DNA of 64,000 bases from Candidatus Olsenella pullistercoris (GTDB taxonomy: Bacteria; Actinomycetota; Coriobacteriia; Coriobacteriales; Atopobiaceae): assembly GCA_019116525.1 (NCBI GenBank), contig DXBM01000039.1, positions 1-64,000 on the forward strand, in the 5' to 3' direction. The notes under the pieces were generated by a model, which was given only the letters and a program-made list of their open reading frames with translations, did no database searches and was not told the DNA's origin. The translations under genes and the position numbers were made by a program. Numbering within the stretch: position 1 is the stretch's first letter; every line of letters begins with the position of its first letter. Below are positions 50,811-59,336 of this stretch, in pieces.

Positions 50811-53021
50811 ATGTCCGAGACCGATGACTCGCGCGAGCACGGCCGGCTCGGAAGGCTCTTCGCCGCGCTCGTGGGCACCGAGGGCGAGGTGGCCGAGAAG
50901 CCCCTCGGCCAGACGGACGACGCGCACCGGCCCTTCGACCTTGACGACCTTGCGCGCTCTCTCGCCGCGGCGAGCGACCCGGCAGGGGCCCTGCGCTCGT
51001 TCGCCGCGGGCGTGCGCGAGCGCAGCGAGCTCGCGGGGTCCGGTGCGACAGAGGCACCGGGAGGGCTCGAGCTCTACCTTGCGGAGCGCCTGCTCGAGGC
51101 GGGCGTCCTCGAGAGCGACGGAGCCGCCCTGCCGTCGATGCGCGTGGTGAGGCCCCGCACGTCCGACCTGTTCTACCTGCGCGTGGATGACGACGAGCTC
51201 CCCTGGCTCTCCAAGGTCAGGCTCCTGCGCGTCGAGGCGGCCCTGAACGGGGCCCTCATCGCCTCGCGCGTCCTGCCGGACGGGGGCGCGGGCTCGACGC
51301 TCGAGGAGGTCGTCCGCTGCGAGCAGCGCGCCTGTCGCTCCATCGTTGCGCAGGCCCCTCGCGCGGCGGCGCGCCGCGAGGGACCCGCGCTCGGCGAGTG
51401 GGACGTGCGCGAGGCCATCTCCTTCGGCATCGAGACCTTCCAGCTCCCCTACCGCCTCACGGCGCGCTTCCGGGCGAACGTGCGCGCGGGCGTCGCGGCC
51501 TTCGAGGTCGACCTCGTCCCTCCGCGCGCCTGGGCGTCGACCGTCTTTGTCGACGGCCTCGGCATCGTGGGCGCGACGCCCGAGATGCGCTGGCGCGCGG
51601 CGACCGACTACAACCTGAGGATGGGCGTCCTTCTCGCCGCCTACGCCCTTGCCGCGGCGCCGCGGCTCTCTGCCGTCTGGGTCGCCGGCGTCGTGGACAC
51701 CGCCTCCTCCCACGCCTGCTACTACTCCGCCTGCCTCACGCGGCGCCTGCTCGAGGACGTTGACCTCGAGGGCTCGTTCGACCCGGTCGAGCTCATGCGC
51801 GCCGCCGGGGCCACGATCGACGAGCACAGCCGCGAGCTCGGAGCGGTGCGCCAGGACTTCTCCCTCGACGACGAGCTCTTCTGTCCCGCGTGGCGCTTCG
51901 AGCCCGTTGAGCTCTCGGGCCGCTCGCTCCTGCCGCAGGCGGCCGAGGCGCTCGGCTGCCAGGAGGCGCGCGGGCTCTCCGCGGACGAGGCGCGGGCGAG
52001 AAGGGCCGCGGCGGACGAGCTCGTCCGCGAGCTCGGCGACTCCACGGAGGGCAACGTCCGGGCCCTCCTCTCCCTTGCGCGCCGCAGCGGCGAGGGGGAC
52101 GTGCGCGACGCTGCCCTGCGCTGCGTGCGCTCCCTCATAGACGGGAGCCTCGCGGACGACCCGCTCGAGATCGTGGGCTCGCTCGTCCTCGGCGACGAGC
52201 TCACGCGCGGGGCCGCGCTCGCGCACGAGCGAATGCTCGCTCGGGACGCGGAGGGGGCGGAGCGCGCGGCGCTCGACGCCATCGCCTCCGCCGGCGAGAA
52301 TGCCTACCTCGACGACGGGAAGCGCACGTGGCGCTCGTTCGGCGACCACGCGGACCGCGCGCTCTACAACAGGCTCCTCGCCCGCGAGGGGGAGGTCTGC
52401 TCCCTCGCGCCGAACGCCCTGCTCGAGGCGCACCTCGTCGCCTCGGCGGCAGAGCTCGCGCAGGAGAGGCTCGAGGGCGCCCTCGCCCACGCCCGCCGCG
52501 CCCGTGAGCTCGCCCCGCTCTCGGCACAGGCGAGCCTGAGCCTCGCGAGCTGCCTCGAGGCGACGGGCGACCTCGCCGCGGCGGCTGACGAGCTCGCGCG
52601 CCTGCTCTCGGTCGCGCACGACCCCGAGACGATCGCCCTCGCCTACCTCAGGATGGCGCAGGTCCAGTGGCAGGGCGGGCGCGTCCTTGCTGCGCAGGCG
52701 TGCTACCAGCGCGCCTGCCAGGGGGTCGGCGCGACACTCGTCGTGGCTGGGCTCGCGGTCATCGCCCTCATCGGGCGCGTGGGCGACGCGGCAACCGCTT
52801 CGCTCTCCCCCGAGCAGGCGGAGTCGGCCCTGCGCGGGGCGGGCATCCCCGTCGCCCCCACCGAGGACGTCGTCCGCGCGCTCGCCGAGGCGGCGCGGGC
52901 AGCGACGGACGCCGAGCTCTTCCCCGTGGCTCGCGACGCCACGCGCGCGCTCTGCTCGCTCGTGCGCGACGACGTAACCTTTGGCGTCCTGCGCTCGCTC
53001 GAGGGCGAGCCGGACCGATGA
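50811..53021 (+). CDS. Orphan protein with C-terminal TPR-like repeats
   Basis: A 736-residue protein not recognised as a known enzyme. The first 90 residues are charged and probably flexible. A middle mixed alpha/beta region (about 120-330, with VRLLRVEAAL, FVDGLGIVGATPEMRW and DTASSHACYYS) follows, and the last 400 residues are Ala/Leu/Arg-rich helices with TPR-like repeats (LARRSGEGDVRDA, then LEGALAHARRARELAPLSAQASLSLASCLEATGDLAAAADE in overlapping pieces). There is no signal peptide or membrane helix. The ATG at 50811 follows GAGGAGG. Its stop overlaps the HAD gene start as ATGA, which ties the two together. Confidence 0.65.
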   Translation: MSETDDSREHGRLGRLFAALVGTEGEVAEKPLGQTDDAHRPFDLDDLARSLAAASDPAGALRSFAAGVRERSELAGSGATEAPGGLELYLAERLLEAGVLESDGAALPSMRVVRPRTSDLFYLRVDDDELPWLSKVRLLRVEAALNGALIASRVLPDGGAGSTLEEVVRCEQRACRSIVAQAPRAAARREGPALGEWDVREAISFGIETFQLPYRLTARFRANVRAGVAAFEVDLVPPRAWASTVFVDGLGIVGATPEMRWRAATDYNLRMGVLLAAYALAAAPRLSAVWVAGVVDTASSHACYYSACLTRRLLEDVDLEGSFDPVELMRAAGATIDEHSRELGAVRQDFSLDDELFCPAWRFEPVELSGRSLLPQAAEALGCQEARGLSADEARARRAAADELVRELGDSTEGNVRALLSLARRSGEGDVRDAALRCVRSLIDGSLADDPLEIVGSLVLGDELTRGAALAHERMLARDAEGAERAALDAIASAGENAYLDDGKRTWRSFGDHADRALYNRLLAREGEVCSLAPNALLEAHLVASAAELAQERLEGALAHARRARELAPLSAQASLSLASCLEATGDLAAAADELARLLSVAHDPETIALAYLRMAQVQWQGGRVLAAQACYQRACQGVGATLVVAGLAVIALIGRVGDAATASLSPEQAESALRGAGIPVAPTEDVVRALAEAARAATDAELFPVARDATRALCSLVRDDVTFGVLRSLEGEPDR

Positions 53022-53857
53022 GCGGCGCGGGGCAGAAGGCCCGGACCTCCCTCTGGCCGCCGTCCTTCTCGGCGGCGATCTTTGACTTCGACGGCACCCT
53101 CGCCGAGACCTGGCACCTCTGGCGCCAGGTGGACGAGGTCTTCTTCGCCTCCCGGGGGCTCAAGTTCGACGAGGCGGCGTCCGAGACGATCGCCACGCTC
53201 GGCTTCGCGGCGGGCGCGCAGTGGTGCGTTGAGCGCTATCGGCTGCGCGACGAGGTCGCGGACATCGTCGACGAGTGGAACCGCCTGGGGGCGGCGCTCT
53301 ACGAGACGTCCGTCCAGCTGCGCCCCGGCGCCGAGCGCTACCTGCGCTCCCTCCGGGCGCAGGGCGTGCGGCTCGCGCTCGCGACCACCAACGACCCGCA
53401 CGTGCTCGGCTCGATGCGCCACGTGGACGTGGGCGAGCTCTTCGATGAGGTTGTGTGCGGCCGCGAGGTGGCGCGAGGCAAGGACCATCCCGACATCTAC
53501 CTCGAGGCGGCTCGCCGCCTCGGCGCGAGGCCCGAGGGGTGCGTCGTCTTCGAGGACATCCTGCCCGGCGTGCTCTCCGCGCAGCGGGCGGGCATGCGCG
53601 CGGTGGCCGTGCGCTGCGAGGACCCGCGTCAGCCGGAGCGCGAGCTCAGGTCCGCCGCCGACCTCTGGATAGACGGCTGGGAGGGGCTGACAGAGGGGAC
53701 GGGGGCTGACAGAGGGGACGGGGGGACCTGTCAAGTCCTAGACTTGACAGGTCCCCCCGTCCCCTCTGTCAGCCCCCGCCCCCTCTGTCAGCCCCGTCAG
53801 GCTCGGCGCAGGCGCGCGAGGAAGTGCCCGTCGGCATGGGGCCAGCCCGTGCGGTGA
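53018..53857 (+). CDS. HAD-superfamily phosphatase with element-derived C-terminal tail
   Basis: This HAD hydrolase has motif I DFDGTLAE (about 22-29), a helical cap, motif II ATTNDPH, the Lys of motif III in RGKDHPD and motif IV FEDILPG, a domain that ends near residue 225. Beyond that the reading frame continues about 55 residues through the 113-base palindrome at 53683-53795 and past the convergent rsmB stop. The tail is low-complexity Gly/Pro/Arg and is not part of the fold. The element probably replaced the original stop. The ATG at 53018 overlaps the upstream gene. The real protein may be shorter if the 3' end is terminated earlier. Confidence 0.75.
   Translation: MSGAGQKARTSLWPPSFSAAIFDFDGTLAETWHLWRQVDEVFFASRGLKFDEAASETIATLGFAAGAQWCVERYRLRDEVADIVDEWNRLGAALYETSVQLRPGAERYLRSLRAQGVRLALATTNDPHVLGSMRHVDVGELFDEVVCGREVARGKDHPDIYLEAARRLGARPEGCVVFEDILPGVLSAQRAGMRAVAVRCEDPRQPERELRSAADLWIDGWEGLTEGTGADRGDGGTCQVLDLTGPPVPSVSPRPLCQPRQARRRRARKCPSAWGQPVR
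53683..53795. repeat. 113-base near-perfect palindrome (55-base arms, element G)
   Basis: The arms 53683-53737 and 53741-53795 pair at 54 of 55 positions around the centre CTA. The sequence is built from the repeated unit CTGACAGAGGGGACGGGG and an inner GGACCTGTCAAGTC. It lies inside the 3' end of the HAD reading frame and ends two bases before the rsmB stop. It would form a very stable cruciform or RNA hairpin and could terminate both convergent genes. Confidence 0.85.
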
Positions 53858-55110
53858 GCCTCCTCGAGCTTGAGGCCGGAGCCGGCGGGGCTGGCGAGAA
53901 GGGCCTCCACCACGCCCTCGTCCTCCTCCGCGAGGATCGAGCACGTGGCGTAGACGAGCCGCCCGCCAGGGCGCACGCGCGCCGCGGCGGAGGCGAGGAT
54001 CTCGAGCTGCAGGGCAGCGAGCTCGTCAGGGGCAGACGGGGCGAGCGACCACGCTATCTCGGGATGGCGGGCAATCGTGCCCGTTCCCGTGCACGGCGCG
54101 TCAACGAAGACGAGGTCGAATTCACCAAGGGAGTCTTCGAGCCGCCGGGCGTCCGCGGCAAGGCAGCGCACGTGGCCCGCCACGCCCGCCGCCTCCATGC
54201 GCTGCGACGCGAGCGCTGACTTGCGGGCAGAGACCTCCACGGCAACGATCTCGCAGGGGCCGCCAACGACGTGCGCCGCGCCCTCGAGCAGGATGGTCTT
54301 GGTGCCCCTGCCCTGCCCGACCTCGAGCACGCGCTCCCCGGGGGCGGGGCAGCACGCGAGCGCAACCTCCTGCGCTGAGACGTCGCACGGGAGAACGTCC
54401 GCCCGCTCGACCAGCCCAGAGCGGGCGAGCCGCGCCGGCTCGCCGAGCGAGAAGGACCCGGGCACGGGACCGGGGACGGGGACGCACCCAGCCGCGCTGA
54501 GCAGCGCGGCGACCTCCTCGCTCGTGTGCCGCACGCGGTTGGCGGCCACCCAGGCCCCCGCCGGCTCGCTCGCGCGCGCGGCCCATTCCGCGGCGCCATC
54601 GTCCCCCAGCGACTCGAGCGCGCGCTCGCAGAGCCACTCGGGCAGCGCGTGGGCGCGCGCCAGGTCAGCAGCGTCAAACGACCGAGCGAGCACGCGACGG
54701 CGCGCCTCGGCGAGCGCGGCGGCGTCCTCGTCCGCGACGCGGCGCAGCACGGCGTTCGCGAGCCCCGCGGCGCGCGGGGAGACGGCTCGCACGAGCTCGA
54801 CGCCCTGGCTCACGCAGACGTCGGGGCGCGTGTCGAGGTAGAGGAGTTCGAAGGCGGCGAGGCGCAGCGCGTCGCGCACGCGCGGCTCGAGGCGCGCGCC
54901 CCGGCGCAGGTGCGAGTCGATGGCGCGATCGAGCTCGCCGACGGCGGCCGTCGCGCCGAGGGCAAGACGGGAGACCAGGGCACGGTCGCGCTCGGGAAGC
55001 TCGGAGAGCTCCGCCGAGCCGCGCAGCAGGTCGCGCATGCGCGCGTCGCGACGACGGCGCTCCGAGAGCAGCGAGAGGGCGGCGAGGCGTGCCGGGGTGG
55101 CGCGCGCCAC
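53797..55110 (-). CDS. rsmB: 16S rRNA m5C967 methyltransferase RsmB
   Basis: This 437-residue methyltransferase has an N-terminal NusB-like RNA-binding half (about 1-135) and a SAM-dependent half (about 180-437). EVGQGRGTKT is the SAM-binding loop, DAPCTGTG holds the motif IV cysteine, and YATCSILAEEDE the catalytic motif VI cysteine. It adds a methyl group to C967 of 16S rRNA. The GTG at 55110 shares one base with the fmt stop (TAGTG). Positions in the fmt-rsmB pair and the long NusB domain support the name. Confidence 0.9.
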   Translation of the reverse strand: MARATPARLAALSLLSERRRRDARMRDLLRGSAELSELPERDRALVSRLALGATAAVGELDRAIDSHLRRGARLEPRVRDALRLAAFELLYLDTRPDVCVSQGVELVRAVSPRAAGLANAVLRRVADEDAAALAEARRRVLARSFDAADLARAHALPEWLCERALESLGDDGAAEWAARASEPAGAWVAANRVRHTSEEVAALLSAAGCVPVPGPVPGSFSLGEPARLARSGLVERADVLPCDVSAQEVALACCPAPGERVLEVGQGRGTKTILLEGAAHVVGGPCEIVAVEVSARKSALASQRMEAAGVAGHVRCLAADARRLEDSLGEFDLVFVDAPCTGTGTIARHPEIAWSLAPSAPDELAALQLEILASAAARVRPGGRLVYATCSILAEEDEGVVEALLASPAGSGLKLEEAHRTGWPHADGHFLARLRRA

Positions 55111-56036
55111 TAGGCCACGCCCCAGGAGAGCCCGTCGCCGCGCAGCCCCGACGACCAGGCGGATGCGTCCATCTCGCGCTTGCCGTCCGGCTTGACGCGC
55201 AAGAGCTCGAGGGAGCCGTCCGCGCACCCCAGCCAGACGCGCCCGCGGCTGACAAGGACGCCAGACGGCCCCACGGCGCGCTCTGACAGCCGCGCCGCGC
55301 AGACGCGAACGCCTCGTCCCGCCACCGTGCAGCGCGCGGGCGCCGTGTCACCCGACGCCTGGACGTGCAGGGCGTTCTCGCGGGCGGGGGCGGACGGGTC
55401 AAGCAGGAGCTCGGCCTTCTCGATCTTGGCAGCGTGGGTCACGAGCGCCTCGTCCTGCTCGACCCACGCGGCGCTCCCGTCAACCACGGACGGCAGCGCG
55501 CGCACGAGCAGCTCGGCGCCCATGCGCGCGAGCTCGGCGGTGAGGGAGGCCGCGTCCTTCTCGCCGATCTCGGTGGAGGACTGGGCGCAATAGGCGCCCG
55601 TGTCGACGCCGTGGCCGATGCGCATGACGGACACGCCGGTGCGCTCGTCGCCAGCGAGGATGGAGCGCTGGATCGGGGCGGCTCCGCGCCAGCGGGGCAA
55701 GAGCGACGCATGGACGTTCACGCAGCCGCCGGGCGCCATCTGGAGCACCTCGTCCGGCAGGATGCAGCCGAAGGCAACGACGCAGAAGACGTCCGCGCGC
55801 GCCGCGTCGAGCGCCGCGAGGACCTCCGAGGTCATGCGCGAGCACTCCAGGACGGGCAGCCCCAGCTCGAGCGCGCGGGCCTTGACAGGAGAGGGCACGA
55901 GCGCCCGCCCGCGGCCGCGCACGGCGTCAGGTCGGGTGAGGACGAGCGCCACCTCGTGCTCGGAAGCCAGGGCATCAAGGGAGGGCACCGAGAACTCGGG
56001 GGTGCCCATGAAGACGACGCGCAGCTTGGACCCCAT
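55110..56036 (-). CDS. fmt: Methionyl-tRNA formyltransferase
   Basis: This 308-residue enzyme transfers a formyl group from 10-formyl-THF to initiator Met-tRNA. The catalytic triad is visible as Asn107, His109 and Asp145, in the HASLLPRWRGAAPIQ and HGVDTGAYC regions. The C-terminal 100 residues are the tRNA-binding beta-barrel domain. The ATG at 56036 is preceded by a GGGGCGAG site and lies nine bases after the def stop. Confidence 0.93.
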   Translation of the reverse strand: MGSKLRVVFMGTPEFSVPSLDALASEHEVALVLTRPDAVRGRGRALVPSPVKARALELGLPVLECSRMTSEVLAALDAARADVFCVVAFGCILPDEVLQMAPGGCVNVHASLLPRWRGAAPIQRSILAGDERTGVSVMRIGHGVDTGAYCAQSSTEIGEKDAASLTAELARMGAELLVRALPSVVDGSAAWVEQDEALVTHAAKIEKAELLLDPSAPARENALHVQASGDTAPARCTVAGRGVRVCAARLSERAVGPSGVLVSRGRVWLGCADGSLELLRVKPDGKREMDASAWSSGLRGDGLSWGVA

Positions 56037-56045
56037 GCTCGCCCC

Positions 56046-56594
56046 CTACTCGACCTCGGTCTCGCCGGGCCGCGCGCCGGCGGCGAGCGCCGCCTGGTAC
56101 TCTCGCTCGGCCTCGGCGCGCGCGATGGGCGCGAGGTGGTCGAACATCGTCACGCCGTGCACGTGGTCGATCTCGTGCTGGAGGCACACGGCCATGAGGT
56201 TGCCCTCCGCCTCGTACTGCATGAGGTCGCCGTCGAGGTTGCGAGCCTGCACCACCACATGGCTCGGGCGGCTCACGCGCACGCTCACGCCCGGGAAGGA
56301 GAGGCACCCCTCCGAGCCCTCGCGCTCCGGCCCGTCGGCCGTGACGATGCGCGGGTTGATGAGGACGTAGGGGTTCCTCTTGGACCCCTTGCCGGCGTAG
56401 TCGACGTCGATGACCACGATCTGGCGCATCTCGCCGATCTGCGGGCCAGCCAGCCCGCAGCCGTCGGCGGCGTACATGACCTTGAGCATGCGCTTGGCAA
56501 GGGCGCGGACCTCGTCGTCGATCTCCTCGATGGGGGCGCACTCCTCGGAGAGGCGCGGGTCGGGCGAGAGCACGATCTCGTTCAGCTCGTTCAT
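56046..56594 (-). CDS. def: Peptide deformylase
   Basis: This 182-residue metalloenzyme removes the N-formyl group from nascent proteins. Motif 1 is GCGLAGPQ (45-52; most enzymes have AAPQ), motif 2 EGCLS (95-99) and motif 3 HEIDH (140-144), which supply the metal ligands Cys97, His140 and His144 and the catalytic Glu141. It is in the classical priA-def-fmt-rsmB operon. The ATG at 56594 has GGAGGA. Confidence 0.93.
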   Translation of the reverse strand: MNELNEIVLSPDPRLSEECAPIEEIDDEVRALAKRMLKVMYAADGCGLAGPQIGEMRQIVVIDVDYAGKGSKRNPYVLINPRIVTADGPEREGSEGCLSFPGVSVRVSRPSHVVVQARNLDGDLMQYEAEGNLMAVCLQHEIDHVHGVTMFDHLAPIARAEAEREYQAALAAGARPGETEVE

Positions 56595-56636
56595 GGTCCT
56601 CCTTCGTGCCGGCGGGCGAGCCGCGCGGCGCTCAGC

Positions 56637-58946
56637 CTACATGAGGTCGTAGGCGTCTATGTCCACTGCAATGGTAACGCCCGCGCGGCGCGAAAGCGAC
56701 GCGACGCACGCCGCCACGACTCCCCCAAGGTCAGCCTCCACGGGCGCCTTCACCATGACGTGCCGCCGCACGCGGTCCTTGACCCGCGCCCTGACGCACT
56801 CCGCGGGCCCCAGCACCTCCCAGCCGCCCTCGCCGGCGACGCGCTCCCGCAGGGCCTCTGCCAGCTCGGCGGTCGCGGCGCGAACGTCACGCTCGGAAGA
56901 CCCCTGGGCGGTGACGTTGGCAAGCCGCGAGAAGGGCGGGTAGGACGCCTCGGCGCGCTCGGCGAGCTCCGCGTCGAGAAACTCGGCGCGGTCGTGCGCG
57001 GCGACCGCTCGGATGGCCGGGTGCGTGGCCCAGTAGGTCTGCACGATCACCTCGCCCGGCCGCTCGCCGCGCCCCGCCCTGCCCGCGACCTGCTCGAGCA
57101 GGTCGTAGGTCCTCTCGGCGGCGCGGAAGTCCGGAAGCTTGAGCACGGTGTCGGCGTTCACGACGCCCACGAGCGTGACCTCGGGGAAGTCGAGCCCCTT
57201 GGCGATCATCTGGGTGCCCACGAGCACCGCGCACTCCGCCGCGTCGAACCGCTCGAGCAGCCCCTGGTGGGCGCCCTTGGCGCGCGTGGTGTCGGCGTCT
57301 ATGCGAATCACCTCGACGCCCTCGGGCAGCAGCATCCTGAGCTCGTCCTCCACGCGCTGGGTTCCCACCCCGTAGGCGGCCAGGTAGCGGCTCCCGCAGC
57401 TGGGGCAGCGCGTGGAGGGGTCAGGGAAGGCACGCTGCGGCCAGCTGCGGCCGCAGGAGTGGCACACGAGCGAGCGCTCGCGCTCGTGATAGGTGAGGGC
57501 GCTCGAGCAGTGCGGGCACTCGGGGACGCAGCCGCACTCGCGGCACATGAGGAAGGTCGCGAAGCCTCGGCGGTTGAGCAGGAGCACGGCCTTCTCGCGC
57601 CGCTTTGCGACGCCGAGAAGCGCGTCGGCGAGCTGCGCCGAGAAGACCGAGCGCCCGCCCCCGCGGAACTGCTCGGCCATGTCCGCGACGACGACCCTTG
57701 GCAGGCGCGCGCCGCTCGCCCGCTCGGACATCTCGACGCGCGTCCAGCGCGCCCCGCGAAAGGAGCCCTCTCGGCAGCGCTGCAGGCTCTCGAGCGAGGG
57801 GGTCGCCGACCCCAGGACGAGCGCGCAGCCGCGCTCGGCGGCAAGGCGCGCCGCGACCTCGCGCGCGTGGTAGCGCGGCGACTTGTCCTGCTTGTAGGAG
57901 GACTCGTGCTCCTCGTCGATGATGATGAGGCCCACGTCGGCGAGCGGCGCGAACAGGGCCGACCTGGCCCCCACCACCACGCGCGCGCGGCCTTGGCGCA
58001 CGAGGTCCCACTGGTCGAAGCGCTCCCCCGTCGAGAGGCGCGAGTGCAGCACGGCGACCTCGTCGCCGAAGCGGCTCCGGAAGCGACCCACGGTCTGAGC
58101 CGTGAGGGAGATCTCGGGGACAAGGACGAGGGCCCCGCGGCCGTCCGCGAGGGACCGCTCGATCGCGGCGAGGTAGACCTCGGTCTTGCCGGAGCCCGTG
58201 ACGCCGTCCACGAGGACCACGTCGCCGGACGCGGAGAGGCGCGCGGCGTCTATCGCGGCGAGGGCGGCGCGCTGGCCGTCAGTCAGGCGCTCGGGACGCG
58301 GGGCGGCCGCCGACGAGAGCGTCGTTGCGCCCTCCGACGCGCCGCGTACGGCGCGCCTGCGCGTGACGGTGACGACGCCGCGCCGCTCGAGCGCGGAGAT
58401 CGCGGAGGATGCCCCGGGGATCGTGGCGGAGAGCTCCGCGGCGCGCTGGGGCCCCTCGCGCAGCGCCGACATGACCGCGCGCTGGCGCGAGGCGGTGCGG
58501 GCGGGCAGGAAGTCGTTCGCCTCGGGGGCAAGCGCGACCCAGCGCTCGTCGACGGCGCCGGCGCGCTCGTTCACGAGCTCCCAGGGCTCGCCCGGGGCGC
58601 TCCTCCTGACGCGCACCTTCTGGCCAGGGGCGAGGAAGGGGCGCACCGCGTCGGCGAGGGGGCACGCGTACTCCCTCGCCATCCAGAGCGCCACGCGCGC
58701 GGCCGCCTCGTCAAAGGCGGAGGACGCAAGGACCTGGGACACCGGACGGACCTTCTCGGCGGGGACGTCCGACGGCGGCCGGGACGCGAGCGCCGTCACG
58801 TAGCCAACGACCTCGCGCCCCGAGAAGGGCACGAGGACCGTGGCGCCAACGACGGCGTCGGCCGCGAGCTCTTTGGGAACCGCGTAGGAGAACGCCGTGG
58901 CCAGAGAGCGCGTGGGTATGTCGAGCACGACGCTCGCGTATGGCAT
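56637..58946 (-). CDS. priA: Primosomal replication-restart helicase PriA
   Basis: This 769-residue helicase restarts stalled forks. The N-terminal DNA-binding domain precedes the helicase, with Walker A GVTGSGKTE (about 247), motif II DEEH, and a four-cysteine zinc region, CRECGCVPECPHC through CHSC and CPSC (about 467-510), unique to PriA. The ATG at 58946 is followed by an MPYASVVL start. A TACAAT -10 box lies at 58984-58979, 33-38 bases upstream. It heads the operon. Confidence 0.93.
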   Translation of the reverse strand: MPYASVVLDIPTRSLATAFSYAVPKELAADAVVGATVLVPFSGREVVGYVTALASRPPSDVPAEKVRPVSQVLASSAFDEAAARVALWMAREYACPLADAVRPFLAPGQKVRVRRSAPGEPWELVNERAGAVDERWVALAPEANDFLPARTASRQRAVMSALREGPQRAAELSATIPGASSAISALERRGVVTVTRRRAVRGASEGATTLSSAAAPRPERLTDGQRAALAAIDAARLSASGDVVLVDGVTGSGKTEVYLAAIERSLADGRGALVLVPEISLTAQTVGRFRSRFGDEVAVLHSRLSTGERFDQWDLVRQGRARVVVGARSALFAPLADVGLIIIDEEHESSYKQDKSPRYHAREVAARLAAERGCALVLGSATPSLESLQRCREGSFRGARWTRVEMSERASGARLPRVVVADMAEQFRGGGRSVFSAQLADALLGVAKRREKAVLLLNRRGFATFLMCRECGCVPECPHCSSALTYHERERSLVCHSCGRSWPQRAFPDPSTRCPSCGSRYLAAYGVGTQRVEDELRMLLPEGVEVIRIDADTTRAKGAHQGLLERFDAAECAVLVGTQMIAKGLDFPEVTLVGVVNADTVLKLPDFRAAERTYDLLEQVAGRAGRGERPGEVIVQTYWATHPAIRAVAAHDRAEFLDAELAERAEASYPPFSRLANVTAQGSSERDVRAATAELAEALRERVAGEGGWEVLGPAECVRARVKDRVRRHVMVKAPVEADLGGVVAACVASLSRRAGVTIAVDIDAYDLM

Positions 58947-58978
58947 GGGCCCCCTTCCGCAGACGCTACCGAGGCACC

Positions 58979-58984
58979 ATTGTA
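58979..58984 (-). promoter_or_regulatory. -10 box of the priA operon
   Basis: TACAAT (minus strand) lies 33 bases before the priA start codon. No strong -35 is present. Confidence 0.4.
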
Positions 58985-59034
58985 GCCGTGCGCGGGACGC
59001 GGCCGCGTCGGGGCACGGCCCCCCTCAGACCCCG

Positions 59035-59226
59035 GATGTGAGCAACATGTTTGATGCAGTGGCCCCGAGCCGGGGCACATCTTGGTTGTGAGCAACATTT
59101 TTGATGCAAACGCCCCCAGAGAAGGCTGACATCTCGCAAGTGGAAAAGCCCACCTGCAGTTTTGTTGCCCGCGAACGCCCGTGGCGCCAAGCGGGGACGC
59201 CGACAGATAAAAAATGTTGCTCACAA
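59035..59226. repeat. Intergenic element C (TTGTGAGCAACATTTTTGATGC, three copies)
   Basis: GATGTGAGCAACATGTTTGATGCA (59035-59058, split here: GATGTGAGCAACATG, then TTTGATGCA) and GTTGTGAGCAACATTTTTGATGCA (59085-59108, likewise) are direct copies. AAAAAATGTTGCTCACAA (59209-59226) is the inverted one. AAAACTGCAGGT on the minus strand (59152-59163) resembles the core of elements A, B and K, and GGCAACAAAAC next to it matches element A. The rest of the 58947-59336 gap holds only the priA promoter. Confidence 0.7.
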
Positions 59227-59336
59227 TCGAGAAGCACGTCTCGCTGCAGCCCTGTTCGCGCGCACGTGCGCGCCTCAGGTGCAAAACCTCAATTCGCGCG
59301 CAATCCACCCGCACGCGATCCACCACGCTGACAGGC

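Noticed and set aside
55365..58985. 1206-residue plus-strand open frame across fmt, def and priA
   Set aside because: It lies antisense to three well-supported genes; its His/Arg/Gly-rich composition is that of a high-GC shadow frame.
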